A stretch of 64,000 nucleotides of DNA from Turnera subulata (taxonomy: Eukaryota; Streptophyta; Magnoliopsida; Malpighiales; Passifloraceae), in the NCBI GenBank assembly GCA_028386065.3, contig JAKUCV010005653.1:50672-114671 (forward strand). Reading direction: 5' to 3'. Shown in pieces: positions 46,673-59,449 of the stretch. Both the position numbers and the translations under genes were made by a program. Below the pieces are notes generated by a model, which saw nothing but the letters and a program-made list of their open reading frames with translations, had not been told where the DNA came from and did no database searches. Position 1 is the first letter of the stretch. Each line of letters begins with the position of its first letter.

Positions 46673-48725
46673 TGATGCACATGAAATATGCATAGTTTTA
46701 GGCATGATTTTAGATTTATTTGCTCTCAATTCATCATAACTATATGCCCTACTTTGCATTATTTCATCATATTCTCTTAAATCACATCCCTTACTGCAGG
46801 ATTCGTGATTCCAGGTGCATTTTGAAGGAATTTGGAGATTTTATTGTAGAATTCAAAGAAACAGCCTCTGGCACAGCATGAGCCTGTTGTTCATTACAGA
46901 ATCAGTAAAAGGCAACGAATCCCCCTCCAATCACAAGTTATCCACTAAATTTCACCACCTTTGCCTTGATCCACGAAGCCATCATGCCACCACATCAATC
47001 GCAAGAAGAGCTGAATTCAATTACAGAGAAGAATGGAAAGAAATTGCACACAGCCTCAGGCACAGGCCCAGCACAGGCTGAGGAATCTGCAGATGACCAG
47101 AAATGCGAAAAATGAATTTAAAACTCAGCCACTTGCAGAGCTTCACCACTTGCAAAACTTTCAACTCTGCAATCATAACCTGAACGTTTCAGAAGACTTT
47201 AGGCATGGAAAAGAGGGGATTATCATCACACCTAAAGAATATTGCAATTAAAAAACTATTATCCTCCCCAAAAGTCATCTAAAATCTGCAGTTCTGAAGA
47301 ATTCAGCCTTGGCACACCTCCCATGGTGCCTTATCCCGAGGAACATGATGGGCAACTGAAACCCAACTTGCCCAACACCCATACCTTCTAGCAAGTAGTT
47401 GAAGAGAGAAGAAGAGGATCCACGCCTATAAATAAGAAGAAGGAAGAAAGAACTAAACATCGAAAACCCATTGATCAAAGACCCATAAAAATTGCAGAAG
47501 TTCTGGAACAAAGGGTTCAAGGGGAAACATGATTTTGCACCCTTTTCTAGGCAGAAATCGTGTTATCCATAACCTCCAGATTGTTCCAAACATCATGCTA
47601 TCCTTTACCCCCTTTATTTCTATAATTCTGAGCATGAATAAAACAACCCCTCTTAGGTTGAAGGGGTGAAGCATGTTTCTGTTCTTATTGTAATAAATTG
47701 CTCATCTTATGTTCTTAACCCATTTTTCTTGTTTTGGTTGTTGCAAACTTGCTCCATGTTTGGGTTCTGGCCAAACCCTTACATGATGATAGGTAGCTAG
47801 GTGAAGGACCGAAAGGAGAAGCCATAGTTACTGGAACCACAGCAATCATCCCTTAGTTTCTAGCTTTTGACAGAAGTTAGGAATTAATTGAGGAATTAGC
47901 CCCAACACCCGATCTTAATCCCCTTGGTTTGACCGATGCGAAAGCATTAGGATGAGTGAGAATCTTGGGAGGAACCTGTGAGTGAAAACAAATGGGTTCA
48001 GTATAGGTTGAGAGCACCTGCAAGAACTGATCTGTGTAATTGACTTTGTGTTCTCGACAGGCCCAGTCACAGGCTCAGCACTGGCTCAGCCTGTTGCGGC
48101 ACAATCAAGAAGAATGACACCACTTTTAATCTGATTCTAGATTGATTATTGAGTAGCCTATTTTTAATCTAGTAGCAGCTTGGTGAAGCACTGAAAAGAG
48201 AAGCCAAGTAAGCTAGACCAACAGTAGTCAACCTTCACTCCTTAGCCATTCGAAAGAAGATAGGGAGAGACTGTGGGAAAACATGCCCCAACACCAAACT
48301 TCACCTCTAAGTGGACGTCTTTGCTAGTGACAGGGGGTAGACGGAAGCTTAGGGAACTATTAATAAGATCGAAAACTGTTGGTAGTACATTAGGTTGGGA
48401 GCCCCTTCAAGGCATCTTATTAAACACAGGCCGTCAAACAGGCTCAGCCTGTTGTGAGGCTGTTGAGCAATTTAAAGCATGAAATAAGACATGTGAATCC
48501 CGAATACCTAAGACTTCACCAAATCTGATCTTTTCTTACTTCAACATTACTGCTGCTTTATTTTATTGCTCTGTTTATATTTCAACTAGCATTTACTCAA
48601 CTCCACTTCTATTTGTTTATCTTAGCCTAATTTGGCTAATTGAAAGTAACAGGCTCAACCCAGTCCCTGTGGGTACGACCTTGATAGAACTGCAATAACC
48701 CTGTGCACTTGCAGGACCCGTATCA
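46673..48725 (+). repeat. Athila 5' LTR
   Basis: TGATGCACATGAAATATG to ...CCGTATCA, 2053 bp. It contains copies of the ACAGGCTCAGCCTGT palindrome (for example 48437-48453). A likely TATA-like element (cctataaataag) lies at about 47427. Confidence 0.8.
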
Positions 48726-48750
48726 AGTTTTTGGCGCTGTTGTCGGGGAC
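48726..48750 (+). promoter_or_regulatory. Athila primer-binding site
   Basis: TTTTTGGCGCTGTTGTCGGG begins three bases after the LTR end. Athila elements typically have TTTTTGGCGCCGTTGCCGGGG here, so two or three positions have changed. Confidence 0.65.
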
Positions 48751-48844
48751 TGACACTTGATTCTTTTGCTTTTTATTTTGATTTATTGGGCTTTTTATAT
48801 TTTACCCCTTTTCTTTTTCCCAGTTTGAAGTTTTCAGGTGGTGC

Positions 48845-50491
48845 ATGCCCCAAACCAGGAGCAAGCAACTAACTCTAATCTTCCACCAGGAGATCGAAAA
48901 GACAACCCACCAGATTCGCAAACAAAAGCAACAAAACATGGTGGACAGACCCATTGAAGGAGCGCACCAGGGCATTGAACAGGCTCAGCCTGTTCGACCC
49001 TACATCCCCATGTCCCAGCTCCTACAACCACCAACCACCATCATCTACAACAGTATAGCCATTCCAGATGTAGATGCTCCATATGAGATTAGGACCAACT
49101 TGCTGAGCATGCTGGAAAGGCGTACCTTTGGAGGCACACCCTCTAAAGATCCAAACTCGCACTTGCAAAACTTTCTGCGAGTGTGTAGTACAGTGAACAT
49201 AGCAGGGATGACCAAAGAGCAGCTATACATGAGAGTATTTCCATTCTCACTCAGAGATGCAGCTTTCGAATGGCTCAACAACCATGAAGCAGGTCACTTC
49301 ACTGACTGGGACAGTCTAGTCAGAGCTTTCTTGAAGGAGTACCATCCCTCTAGTAAGGCAGCAAGTTTGAGGCAGCAGCTTATTGGTTTCTCTCAGCGCT
49401 ATGATGAATCAATTCGAGATGCTTAGGAACGATTAAAGGGACTACTAAGAAGAAGCCCAAATCACCGGATTGATGAGGCCGTGCAGCTTGAACAGTTCTA
49501 TTGCAGCCTGTGTGATGAAGACCAGAACACCTTGGACAAGATGGCCAATGGTGCATTCTTGAATAAGGACTACAATGATGCAGTCGCCATTCTTGAAGCC
49601 CAGTCCAAGAGAAAAACTCAAGTTAGAGGAGTCAAATCCTCTGGAATAATTGGTGTAGACAGAGTAACCAAGCTAGAGGAAGAGATAGAAGCCCTCAGAA
49701 AGCAACTAGGGGCTGCTCAAGTCAAGACAGCCTCAGTCAAAGCCCCAAACTGTGAAGGCGGTGGAGGACCTCAGGGTACATCCAGTTGCCCACTCTTTGC
49801 CGAATGTGATTCTAAACAAGCTCACTACATCCAGCAGAAGCAGGGCCTGTATGAAAACACTTACAATCCATCCTAGAGGAACCTCCCAAACTTCTCTTGG
49901 AAGGGACCAACCGAGGAGAAAATTCCACAATAGGGCTTGTACCAGAGACAAAACCAGGGAGGACAGCCTAAGTACCAGAGGCAGAATCAAGGAGGACAGC
50001 AAGGCAACAACTCTGACATGATGAGCGTACTGTAATCCATCCTAGAGAACCAGAATAAAATGAGCGAGGAGATCAGGCAAATCAAATCCCACAACAGAAT
50101 CCTTGAAAATCAAATAGCCCAACAGGCCACATTGTCAACTAGCCAACAAGGAGCTCTTCCAAGAAAACCAATAGAGAATCCAAGGATTGAACATTGCAAT
50201 GTTGTGATCCTTCGTAGTGGGAGAGAATTAAGAGACACAATGCCAAAACCGCCTCAGGCTGTGGAGCAACAAGCATCGACATCCAGTTCTGGACAGATAG
50301 TGCAGACACAGGCTGAGCCTGTTAGCACCAAAAGAGCTGAGAAACAGCCCCAGACTATTCAACCTTACCAACCTCCTCTCCCATACCCAGAAGTATACCA
50401 CAAATCCAAGCTGGAGAAACATTTCCGTAAGTTTAATGAAATGTTAAGTAAGCTATATGTTAATGTTCCTTTCAGTGATGTGGTTACATAG
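48845..50491 (+). pseudogene. Athila gag, with in-frame stops
   Basis: One reading frame from Met 48845 (MPQTRSKQLTLIFHQEIEKT) through the Athila gag core: SMLERRTFGGTPSKDPNSHL, FPFSLRDAAFEWLNNHEAG, DWDSLVRAFLKEYHPSSKAA, then a TAG at 49424. After the stop come ERLKGLLRRSPNHRIDEAV, QLEQFYCSLCDEDQNTLDKM and a charged coiled-coil-like KLEEEIEALRKQL. Further stops lie near 49874, 49931 and 50033. The C-terminal linker (50060-50491) is Gln/Pro-rich. The frame stays constant between stops, so decay is by point mutations. The palindrome motif is translated here as EQAQPVR and TQAEPVS. Confidence 0.85.
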
Positions 50492-50910
50492 ATGCCTTCA
50501 TATGCCAAGTTTCTCAAGGATATCCTAACAAAGAAGAAAACTATTGATGAAATTGAGACTGTAGCCATGACAACCCAGGGGAGTGCTATTATTCAACACC
50601 AACCACCCACAAAATATTCAGACCCAGGAAGCTTTACAATACCTTGTCATATTGGGAACAAGAAGATTGAAAGAGCCCTATGTGACCTAGGAGCCAGTGT
50701 TATCCTGTTACCACTATCCTTTACTCAAGGCACCTTGGAGATATCAAGCCTACAAAAATGACAATTCAACTTGCTGATCGCTCACTTGTGTATCCTGTGG
50801 GAGTATTAGAGGATGTGCCCGTAAAGGTTGGTGACTTTTATATTCCTGTTGATTTTGTGGTCATAGAAATGGGATTGGATGTCCACACACCTATCATTCT
50901 AGGATGCCCT
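50492..50910 (+). pseudogene. Athila aspartic protease, frameshifted and split
   Basis: SDPGSFTIPCHIGNKKIERA then the active site ALCDLGASVILLPLSF (D-L-G-A as usual in Athila). A one-base frameshift near 50735 moves the frame to HLGDIKPTKMTIQLADRSL, then YPVGVLEDVPVKVGDFYIP and DVHTPIILGCP. The frame is cut at 50910 by the inserted element and resumes at 58868 with FLATTRALID. Confidence 0.85.
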
Positions 50911-51092
50911 TGTGAAGGCCCTCTCCCCGAGGGACCCACCAAACCCAGGTATTGTTACATCACTCCCTCCGCCCGATTAAATCCTTTACCATGCTCCAGC
51001 ACTAGGGATTCGAACTCGGGACGTGATGCTTTTTATCCCCCTCAAGGAGAGCACCTTCACCAAAAGAATCTACAACCTGCTCCGCTACCAAC
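50911..51092 (-). other. Extra 182 bp outside the left LTR
   Basis: It contains the same primer-site block as the internal region beside the right LTR (about 33 bases shared, then divergence). On the minus strand it ends GGGCCTTCACA. A B-box-like gagttcgaatccc is also present at about 51023-51010 on the minus strand. Its origin is unclear. Confidence 0.5.
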
Positions 51093-54000
51093 TGAAAAGC
51101 CCGTGTCCCAATTTATTAATATGAGTTATAAATTAATTATAGATTGACCAAATTGCCCTTATCATTCCCGGGACACCCGTATCCCAAATTATTCATTAAA
51201 GAATATACATCATGTGAAGTGACCAAAATGCCCTTCTACCCGGGATACAATAACAACGACATAGTCATTGAACAATTGTACAACAAATTACACAACAACG
51301 AGTATGCAGCGGAAGACTAAACATAAGATAACATGTATGCAGTGAACTCTATGGATCCGACCCGAGGAGAGGAAAGCACCGCCACCTGCTGACATGCACC
51401 ACTGCTCAACAAGCAGTTAACCTGAAAAGACTGTAAGGGGGTGAGACCAACCACTGTCTCACCGCAGACAAATAAACCAATAATATACAAAACAAATCAA
51501 CTACAAGTACACCGGCATCAAACAACAACAACCACAATACACAGAGCAAGACATCATCAGACCACAAACCATCACTTAACATTACTTATATTATTATCTT
51601 TGTTATTAAGGTTAAGTATTTTATTAGGGCCTTCTACTGTGTGCGTCGAGCTCGGTCCCGTCTCATGAGACAACCAGGCATAAGCCCAAATAAACCAGGC
51701 ACGAAGCCCAAATAAACCAGGCACGAAGCCCAAACATATCCAGAGAGAGAGAGACAGACAGAAAGAGGGAGGTAGAAAGGGGGAGGTAGAAGGAGGGAGG
51801 TAGAACCGGCCATCACAGGCCCACATGCAAACCCGCATGCCATCCCGAGGGGTATTACTTCCCGCTCGAACCAACCGGTCAACAGCCCCACAGTAGAATA
51901 TTATTGTATGTTATTCAATTATGCTTAAGGAGTTATACCATACGTTATGATTCAACAGTGTTGTGTGGAATTTAATATCTTATTCTCAAGTCCGGGCCTC
52001 CAGCCCACAGTCCACCACACAAACACAAATCCATAAATCATGTTATTTAGCATAACAAACAAACATGCTCAACTGGCATATCATATTACACCGGCACACA
52101 ATTCACATAATCAGGCATACCGTATCAAAAGATATCATCATCAAGTTGCAAGGTGCAACCAAGCACATCAACACAGCAAGCGGACACGCATACAACATTC
52201 AAGGCCAAACAAATAATTCCACTTAATATACCAAGACAATGAACCGAGCAATGTAGGCAGTAATGCATACAAAGGTTTATAAGTCCTCACCTTGGCCATA
52301 TTAATTGTCTCGGAACCTGAAGCCTAGTTCCGCCTCAACAACCTCATGTCCATAACCTCCTATGAACATATATACCATCAAATCAAATACATGCCAATGT
52401 CATCGTCTTAAGCTTTAATCGTACACTAGGCCCGTTACTAAGAATCCCAGGTCTAAACCCAAAATTCAAATCCAATTTATACCTGGGCCTAAGGCCCACA
52501 TCATAAGAACCCTTTGGGCCTAAAGCCCATCTCAAAATAATATCTATTTATTGGGCCTAAAGCACATTCCCAAAACCATTGGGCCTAAAACCCATTTAAA
52601 TTAGTTACATTTTATTGGGCCTAAAGCCCATCCTAATTACAAGCCATTGGGCCTAAAGCCCACTTCATTAGTCATTGGCCTAAAAGCCCATGTAGAATTA
52701 ATATGACATTAATTGGGCCTAAGCCCGGCCCATCCTCAAAATCACTTAGTGAACCCGAGCCCAGCCTTTCCGGCCTAACAATCTTATCCGCGTCGGTAAG
52801 TTCCCGGCCACGTGCCTCTAACCTATCACACTCGGTCTTTCACTATTACCCTTTTATTTTGATACATCGATAGGAAGCTTTTACGGTACATGATATGTAC
52901 AAGAATTAAATTACAACATCGCCGGGAATTACCGTCTAATGCCGATCTCCGTACCGTCTCGTCGAAGCAGCAACAGTCCTTCTCGGATTCCGGTCAGTCC
53001 TCGTCGGAACGAAACCCGAGTCGCTGGAAAAATCCCGAGCCTCGCCGGATTTCGGTGAACTCGCCGGAAAATACACCAAGGCCGATAAAACACACCACAA
53101 TCGTTCTGCTACCGCCCAGAAACATCCAAAAACAATACTCAATTCAACAATCCAGTTCACGCAAAGGAACTCAATGAACAGAAAGGAAGATTGGTCATGG
53201 ATTCTTACCGGAAACCAAGCCAAGCGACGGGTCTGAGCACGACAACAACAGCAGCACCCGAGAACACCTCCCAGTGGACTGCCGGACCCGACGAACGGCG
53301 CAAATCCCGAGCCCCCTCCGGTGAAGAAGCCCCTGCTTCAACAAACGACGCCCACACAACACGCATCAATTCCCAACAAACCACCCAAACACCAACCATC
53401 AACACACAAACAACATCCCACGGCAACCATCCATCAACACCACCACAAACCGTCAACACAAAGAAACTCAAGAGAAAACGAGGAGCGAAAAGGAAGAGAA
53501 AGAAAAGAAAACGAACAAAGACAACCGGCTTACCAACACTTCGAGAGGGCGGCGCCGGCGGTTCGTCAACATAGAGCTTCAGCCGTCAAGACAGCCCTCA
53601 CTCTCACCTCTCCTTCCCTGACCGGCTGCAGCGACCCGAGCCCAACCGGCTGCGTGCCCCTAATCGCGGCGGTGGCGTCTCGCGTGTTTGTGAGTGCTAG
53701 GAAAGCGAAAGAGGGAAGAGGACCGGAGAGGAAGAGAAGGGTGAAGGAAAGAGAGAGAGATGAAGACGAGGGAAGAAGGAAGGAAGGGGGTTGTGGAAGA
53801 GGAGAAGAGAAGAGAGAGAGAGAGAAGGAAGAAGGGGTCGGCGGCGGCTGCAAAAAGAAGAGAAGGGGAAAAAGAAGGAGAAAAGGGGAAGGAAAGAGGA
53901 GGACTCGGGTTAGGGCTTGGCCGCCCTGGACGACCCGTCGTCCGCTTAGGCGCGGTCAATCCCCGCCCGGTCAACGCGATTGTTTCATTTTTTTTTAAAA

Positions 54001-54237
54001 TAGTTTCCAAAACGACGTAGTTTCGACCATGTCATCATTCAAACCCCGTTTCACCTCGAAATGAGACCCCGTTTCCGACGAAACTTAAACTCCTTATAAC
54101 GCCAACCTAAATACATTATTTCCAAGGAAAATAATTTATTTCCATAACCAAAAATTTGGAAATTCCTCAAGGGTAAAATTGGAATCAAAATTTCGAAAAT
54201 TTCGAAAACTCAAATTACGAAAATTCGGGGCGTTACA
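51093..54237 (-). repeat. Left (3') LTR, 3.15 kb
   Basis: TGAAAAGCCCGTGTCCC to ...CGGGGCGTTACA. Contents: GA-rich tract (51738-51802), a divergent block against the other LTR (about 51896-52240), a GGGC-CTAAA-GCCC hairpin array (52484-52735), a GC-rich leader with donor-like CCGGTAAGAA on the minus strand (about 53210), a GA tract (53695-53900). Lys/Arg/Glu-rich frames between 53191 and 54020 are composition artefacts. Confidence 0.75.
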
Positions 54238-55689
54238 GTTCTACCCCACTTAACAAAATTTTGTCCTCGAAATTCGCAGAATAAGTCAAGTAGCCAAGTG
54301 CTTAACTAACACAAACAAGTGTCACCCGGTTACAAAATACCAGTGGCCAAAACTACCAAGTAGAACCATCATGACCATCAATCACACTTCTAAGAACTCC
54401 GGTTTACCTAGTCGATCATCGACTTAAATCAAACATGATCCATAGACCATAAGATCAAAACATTAACCCAAAGAATCTTATCCAATCATAATCAACTTTA
54501 TTAATACCAGAATCCATAACGTTTCATTTATCTTCAATCAATCAACAATACTCAATCTTATAATCCACTAAGCACATCCGCAAATAACAGACTCTCAAAT
54601 TATTACCTACGTGACAAGATCATCGCTCCCAATGTGAATACCTCAAAACCAAAAATCCATATTCTATCTCATATTCAGAACCTCGAGTATTTCCTTTCCA
54701 TACACCAATTCAGCCAAAAATCGTACAATTCTCGGAACATCCCTAGGCACTAGAAACCGAACATTACCGAAAAAATCATACTTATAACTCTATACCCTGG
54801 ATTCCTTAAGACCTAAACATCCCTACATACTCATATTCATGAATCTATCTCTCGAACCATAACCACCACGATCATCATAATGATTTTGATAAAGAACCTA
54901 AAACATCAATGTATATCTCATGACGTAACTTAACAAACTAGTAACTAATTCACAGTACTCGAGATCACCTCAAAAGAATCAAACTTCAATATGAACATAC
55001 TATCAGCGTTGCCTTCCAACACATGGTCTATAACCTCAACAGAAATTCATGATCAAACCTTTTTACCACAATCACCATTAATATCCCGAAACTCATCAAA
55101 GTCAAGTACCTCAAGTATCACTAAAAGATTTTTCTCCCAAATATACCATTAGATCAACCTCAATTTAATTTCAAAAGTTATCAGCTCGAACTCCGAACAA
55201 GAATCAATCCACATAGAAAATTCATAAGCAATTTCAATTCCTCAAGCTCATCGAATCAAACCACAAGAAAAACATGATCACCAAGATTACGAGAATCATA
55301 TCCACAAGCATCATAAGATCATCTCCTGACAGAGAAATCATCCAAGCTCAGATCAATGGTTCTTACTTGTATTGGCCAGTTCCACTCAGACAAGAAACAC
55401 AAACAAAGTGTTCAGAGTCAACACCGACTCTCACAAAACAGTGGATATTCCACAACATAAACTCTACTACAGCCTAAGCTGTAAAGATAAACATATCATT
55501 TCAACAACAATACCGGGTCACTCCGACCCTCAGCAGGTGCGTGTCCTCCACCGGATCCATAGTACGACTCACTATATGAATGCATTTGACAAACGCAACA
55601 ACCGACTCAAACAGGAGCAGACTTATGCACATAAGAGCACGAAAGCATATCACATCCCAAAAGAATCTACAGCCTGCTCCGCTACCAAC
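54238..55689 (-). mobile_element. Internal region of the inserted element, non-coding
   Basis: Begins (minus strand) with primer site TGGTAGCGGAGC and ends with the usual Gypsy tail and purine tract. No gag or pol block is found in 1.45 kb on either strand; it is AT-rich with scattered stops. Confidence 0.6.
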
Positions 55690-58600
55690 TGAAAAGCCCG
55701 TGTCCCAATTTATTAATATGAGTTATAAATTAATTATAGATTGACCAAATTGCCCTTATTATTCCCGGGACACCCGTATCCCAAATTATTCATTAAAGAA
55801 TATACATCATGTGAAGTGACCAAAATGCCCTTCTACCCGGGATACAATAACAACGACATAGTCATTGAACAATTGTACAACAAATTACACAACAACGAGT
55901 ATGCAGCGGAAGACTAAACATAAGATAACATGTATGCAGTGAACTCTATGGATCCGACCCGAGGAGAGGAAAGCACCGCCACCTGCTGACATGCACCACT
56001 GCTCAACAAGCAGTTAACCTGAAAAGACTGTGAGGGGGTGAGACCAACCACTGTCTCACCGCAGACAAATAAACCAATAATATACAAAACAAATCAACTA
56101 CAAGTACACCGGCATCAAACAACAACAACCACAATACACAGAGCAAGACATCATCAGACCACAAACCATCACTTAACATTACTTATATTATTATCTTTGT
56201 TATTAAGGTTAAGTATTTTATTAGGGCCTTCTACTGTGTGCGTCGAGCTCGGTCCCGTCTCATGAGACAACCAGGCATAAGCCCAAATAAACCAGGCACG
56301 AAGCCCAAATAAACCAGGCACGAAGCCCAAACATATCCAGAGAGAGAGAGACAGACAGAAAGAGGGAGGTAGAAAGGGGGAGGTAGAAGGAGGGAGGTAG
56401 AACCGGCCATCACAGGCCCACATGCAAACCCGCATGCCATCCCGAGGGGTATTACTTCCCGCTCGAACCAACCGGTCAACAGCCCCACAGTAGAATTTAT
56501 TATAATTCGTTATTCTCATTTATTCTTTAAGAGTTGTACCATACGTTATTTCAAACATGGTTGTGTGGATTTAACATCTTAAACTCAAATCCGGGCCTCC
56601 AGCCCACAATCCACCACACGAACCACAAAGCCATATAACACATTATTTAACACACAAAACAACTCATGCACGACAGGCATATTATATCACACTGGTACAC
56701 AGTTCACAGATCATGCACACCGCATCAAAGATATCATCAATATATACACTTTGCAATTAACAACATCAGCACATCAAGCAAGCATGCATACACAATTCAA
56801 GACCATCAATTAATACCACTTTATATACCAAGACTATTAACCGAGCATTGTAGGCAGTAATGCATACAAAGGTTTATAAGTCCTCACCTTGGCCATATTA
56901 ATTGTCTCGGAACCTGAAGCCTAGTTCCGCCTCAACAACCTCATGTCCATAACCTCCTATGAACATATATACCATGTAAGATATTTATTCACGGAAATCA
57001 AATCAAATACATGCCAATGTCATCGTCTTAAGCTTTAATCGTACACTAGGCCCGTTACTAAGAATCCCAGGTCTAAACCCAAAATTCAAATCCAATTTAT
57101 ACCTGGGCCTAAGGCCCACATCATAAGAACCCTTTGGGCCTAAAGCCCATCTCAAAATAATATCTATTTATTGGGCCTAAAGCACATTCCCAAAACCATT
57201 GGGCCTAAAACCCATTTAAATTAGTTATATTTTATTGGGCCTAAAGCCCATCCCAATTACAAGCCATTGGGCCTAAAGCCCACTTCATTAGTCATTGGCC
57301 TAAAAGCCCATGTAGAATTAATATGACATTAATTGGGCCTAAGCCCGGCCCATCCTCAAAATCACTTAGTGAACCCGAGCCCAGCCTTTCCGGCCTAACA
57401 ATCTTATCCACGTCGGTAAGTTCCCGGCCACGCGCCTCTAACCTATCACACTCGGTCTTTCACTATTACCCTTTTATTTTGATACATCGATAGGAAGCTT
57501 TTACGGTACATGATATGTACAAGAATTAAATTACAACATCGCCGGGAATTACCGTCTAATGCCGATCTCCGTACCGTCTCGTCGAAGCAGCAACAGTCCT
57601 TCTCGGATTCCGGTCAGTCCTCGCCGGAACGAAACCCGAGTCGCTGGAAAAATCCCGAGCCTCGCCGGATTCCGGTGAACTCGCCTGAAAATACACCAAG
57701 GCCGAGAAAACACACCACAATCGTTCTGCTACCGCCCAGAAACATCCAAAAACAATATTCAATTCAACAATCCAGTTCACGCAAAGGAACTCAATGAACA
57801 GAAAGGAAGATTGGTCACGGATTCTTACCGGAAACCAAGCCAAGGGATGGGTCTGAGCACGACAACAACAGCAGCACCCGAGAACACCTCCCAGTGGACT
57901 GCCGGACCCGACGAACGGCGCAAATCCCGAGCCCCCTCCGGTGAAGAAGCCCCTGCTTCAACAAACGACGCCCACACAACACGCATCAATTCCCAACAAA
58001 CCACCCAAACACCAACCATCAACACACAAACAACATCCCACGGCAACCATCTATCAACACCACCACAAACCGTCAACACAAAGAAACTCAAGAGAAAACG
58101 AGGAGCGAAAAGGAAGAGAAAGAAAAGAAAACGAACAAAGACCACCGGCTTACCAACACTTCGAGAGGGCGGCGCCGGCGGTTCGTCAACACAGAGCTTC
58201 AGCCGTCTAGACAGCCCTCACTCTCACCTCTCCTTCCCTGACCGGCTGCAGCAACCCGAGCCCAACCGGCTGCGTGCCCCTAATCACGGCGGTGGCGTCT
58301 CGCGTGTTTGTGAGTGCTAGGAAAGCGAAAGAGGGAAAAGGACCGGAGAGGAAGAGAAGGGTGAAGGAAAGAGAGAGAGATGAAGACGAGGGAAGAAGGA
58401 AGGAAGGGGGTTGTGGAAGAGGAAAAGAGAAGAGAGAGAGAGAAGGAAGAAGGGGTCGGCGGCGGCTGCAAAAAGAAGAGAAGGGGAAAAAGAAGGAGAA
58501 AAGGGGAAGGAAAGAGGAGGACTCGGGTTAGGGCTTGGCCGCCCTAGTGGACGACCCGTCGTCCGCTTAGGCGCGGTCAACCCCCGCCCGGTCAACGCGA

Positions 58601-58862
58601 TTGTTTCATTTTTTTTTTTAAAAAACAGTTTCCAAAACGACGTAGTTTCGACCATGTCATCGTTCAAACCCCGTTTCACCTCGAAATGAGACCCTGTTTC
58701 CGATGAAACTCAAACTCCTTATAACGCCAACCTAAATACATTATTTCCAAGGAAAATAATTTATTTCCATAACCAAAAATTTGGAAATTCCTCAAGGGTA
58801 AAATTGGAATCAAAATTTCTAAAATTCCGAAAACTCAAATTACGAAAATTCGGGGCGTTATA
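55690..58862 (-). repeat. Right (5') LTR, 3.17 kb
   Basis: Nearly identical to the left LTR apart from a divergent block (about 56495-56850) and a short indel near 56978. It ends CGGGGCGTTATA (CA mutated to TA). The hairpin array is at about 57104-57355. Confidence 0.75.
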
Positions 58863-58867
58863 GCCCT

Positions 58868-59449
58868 TTTCTTGCCACGACTAGGGCATTGATTGATGTT
58901 GAGGAAGGTCCAGTGACACTGAGAATTGGAGAAAAAGCGATAAATTTCAGTATGTTCCAGGCCCTTAAGTCATATTCGAGCTTCGGCACCTGCTACCAGG
59001 TTGGCACTGTTGATCACAACATTAAGTCATTACAACTGGCCCACCCTGTCCGCCAGCCTGTCCAGCAGCAGCTGCCTATCAATCAAACTGGAGCTGATGA
59101 TCCTGCACCAAATGTTGAGATAAAGCCTCTTCCTCTAGAATTGAATGAAGTACATTTGGATATGAACGGGAACATCATAGTTTACAAGGAGAGAACCATA
59201 AAAAGGCACAATGGTCAAAACATCAAGCGCGCTTTCAAGAAGGAAGACCAAGTCCTTTTCCGAGGTACAAGACGATCCAAGTGGTCTGGTCCATTTACCA
59301 TTCTTCATTGTTTCCCTCATGGGGAAATGGAGATTGATGGTGACGGGGTCAGCCCGTTCATAGCACATCAAAGGAGGTTGAAAATTTATCACCCTACCAT
59401 GGGCCTCTTCAGGGAGATTCAACCTTTCCAAAACCCTCATACCTCTTAA
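58868..59449 (+). pseudogene. Athila protease tail joined to integrase C-terminus
   Basis: The frame starts FLATTRALIDVEEGPVTLRI, GEKAINFSMFQALK (end of protease). It then passes through a linker (VRQPVQQQLPINQTGA) to KRAFKKEDQVLFRGTRRSKW, SGPFTILHCFPHGEMEI and RRLKIYHP, the C-terminal domain of a Gypsy integrase. About 3-4 kb expected for reverse transcriptase, RNase H and the integrase core are absent. This segment is open without stops, so the deletion product is better preserved than gag. Confidence 0.8.

Larger units (their letters stand above)
50911..58862 (-). mobile_element. Long-LTR non-autonomous element inserted in Athila protease
   Basis: Flanked by GCCCT at 50906-50910 and 58863-58867; removing it and one GCCCT restores the protease frame (LGCP|FLATTRALID). 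Two LTR copies of about 3.1 kb (51093-54237, 55690-58862) enclose only 1.45 kb of non-coding internal sequence. Orientation is minus: the polypurine tract and tail aatttcgaggacaaaat precede TGTAACGCCCCG at 54237. A further 182 bp (50911-51092) lies outside the left LTR but inside the target duplication. Confidence 0.8.

Noticed and set aside
51005..51092. tRNA gene or SINE beside the left LTR (A-box-like and B-box-like words)
   Set aside because: No cloverleaf could be formed by eye, the box spacing is long and there is no A tail or flanking duplication. The A-box-like part is better explained as a primer-binding site.
53191..54020. Lys/Arg/Glu-rich ORFs in both LTR copies
   Set aside because: Encoded by GA-rich low-complexity sequence inside the LTR; indels of GA units shift the frame between copies.
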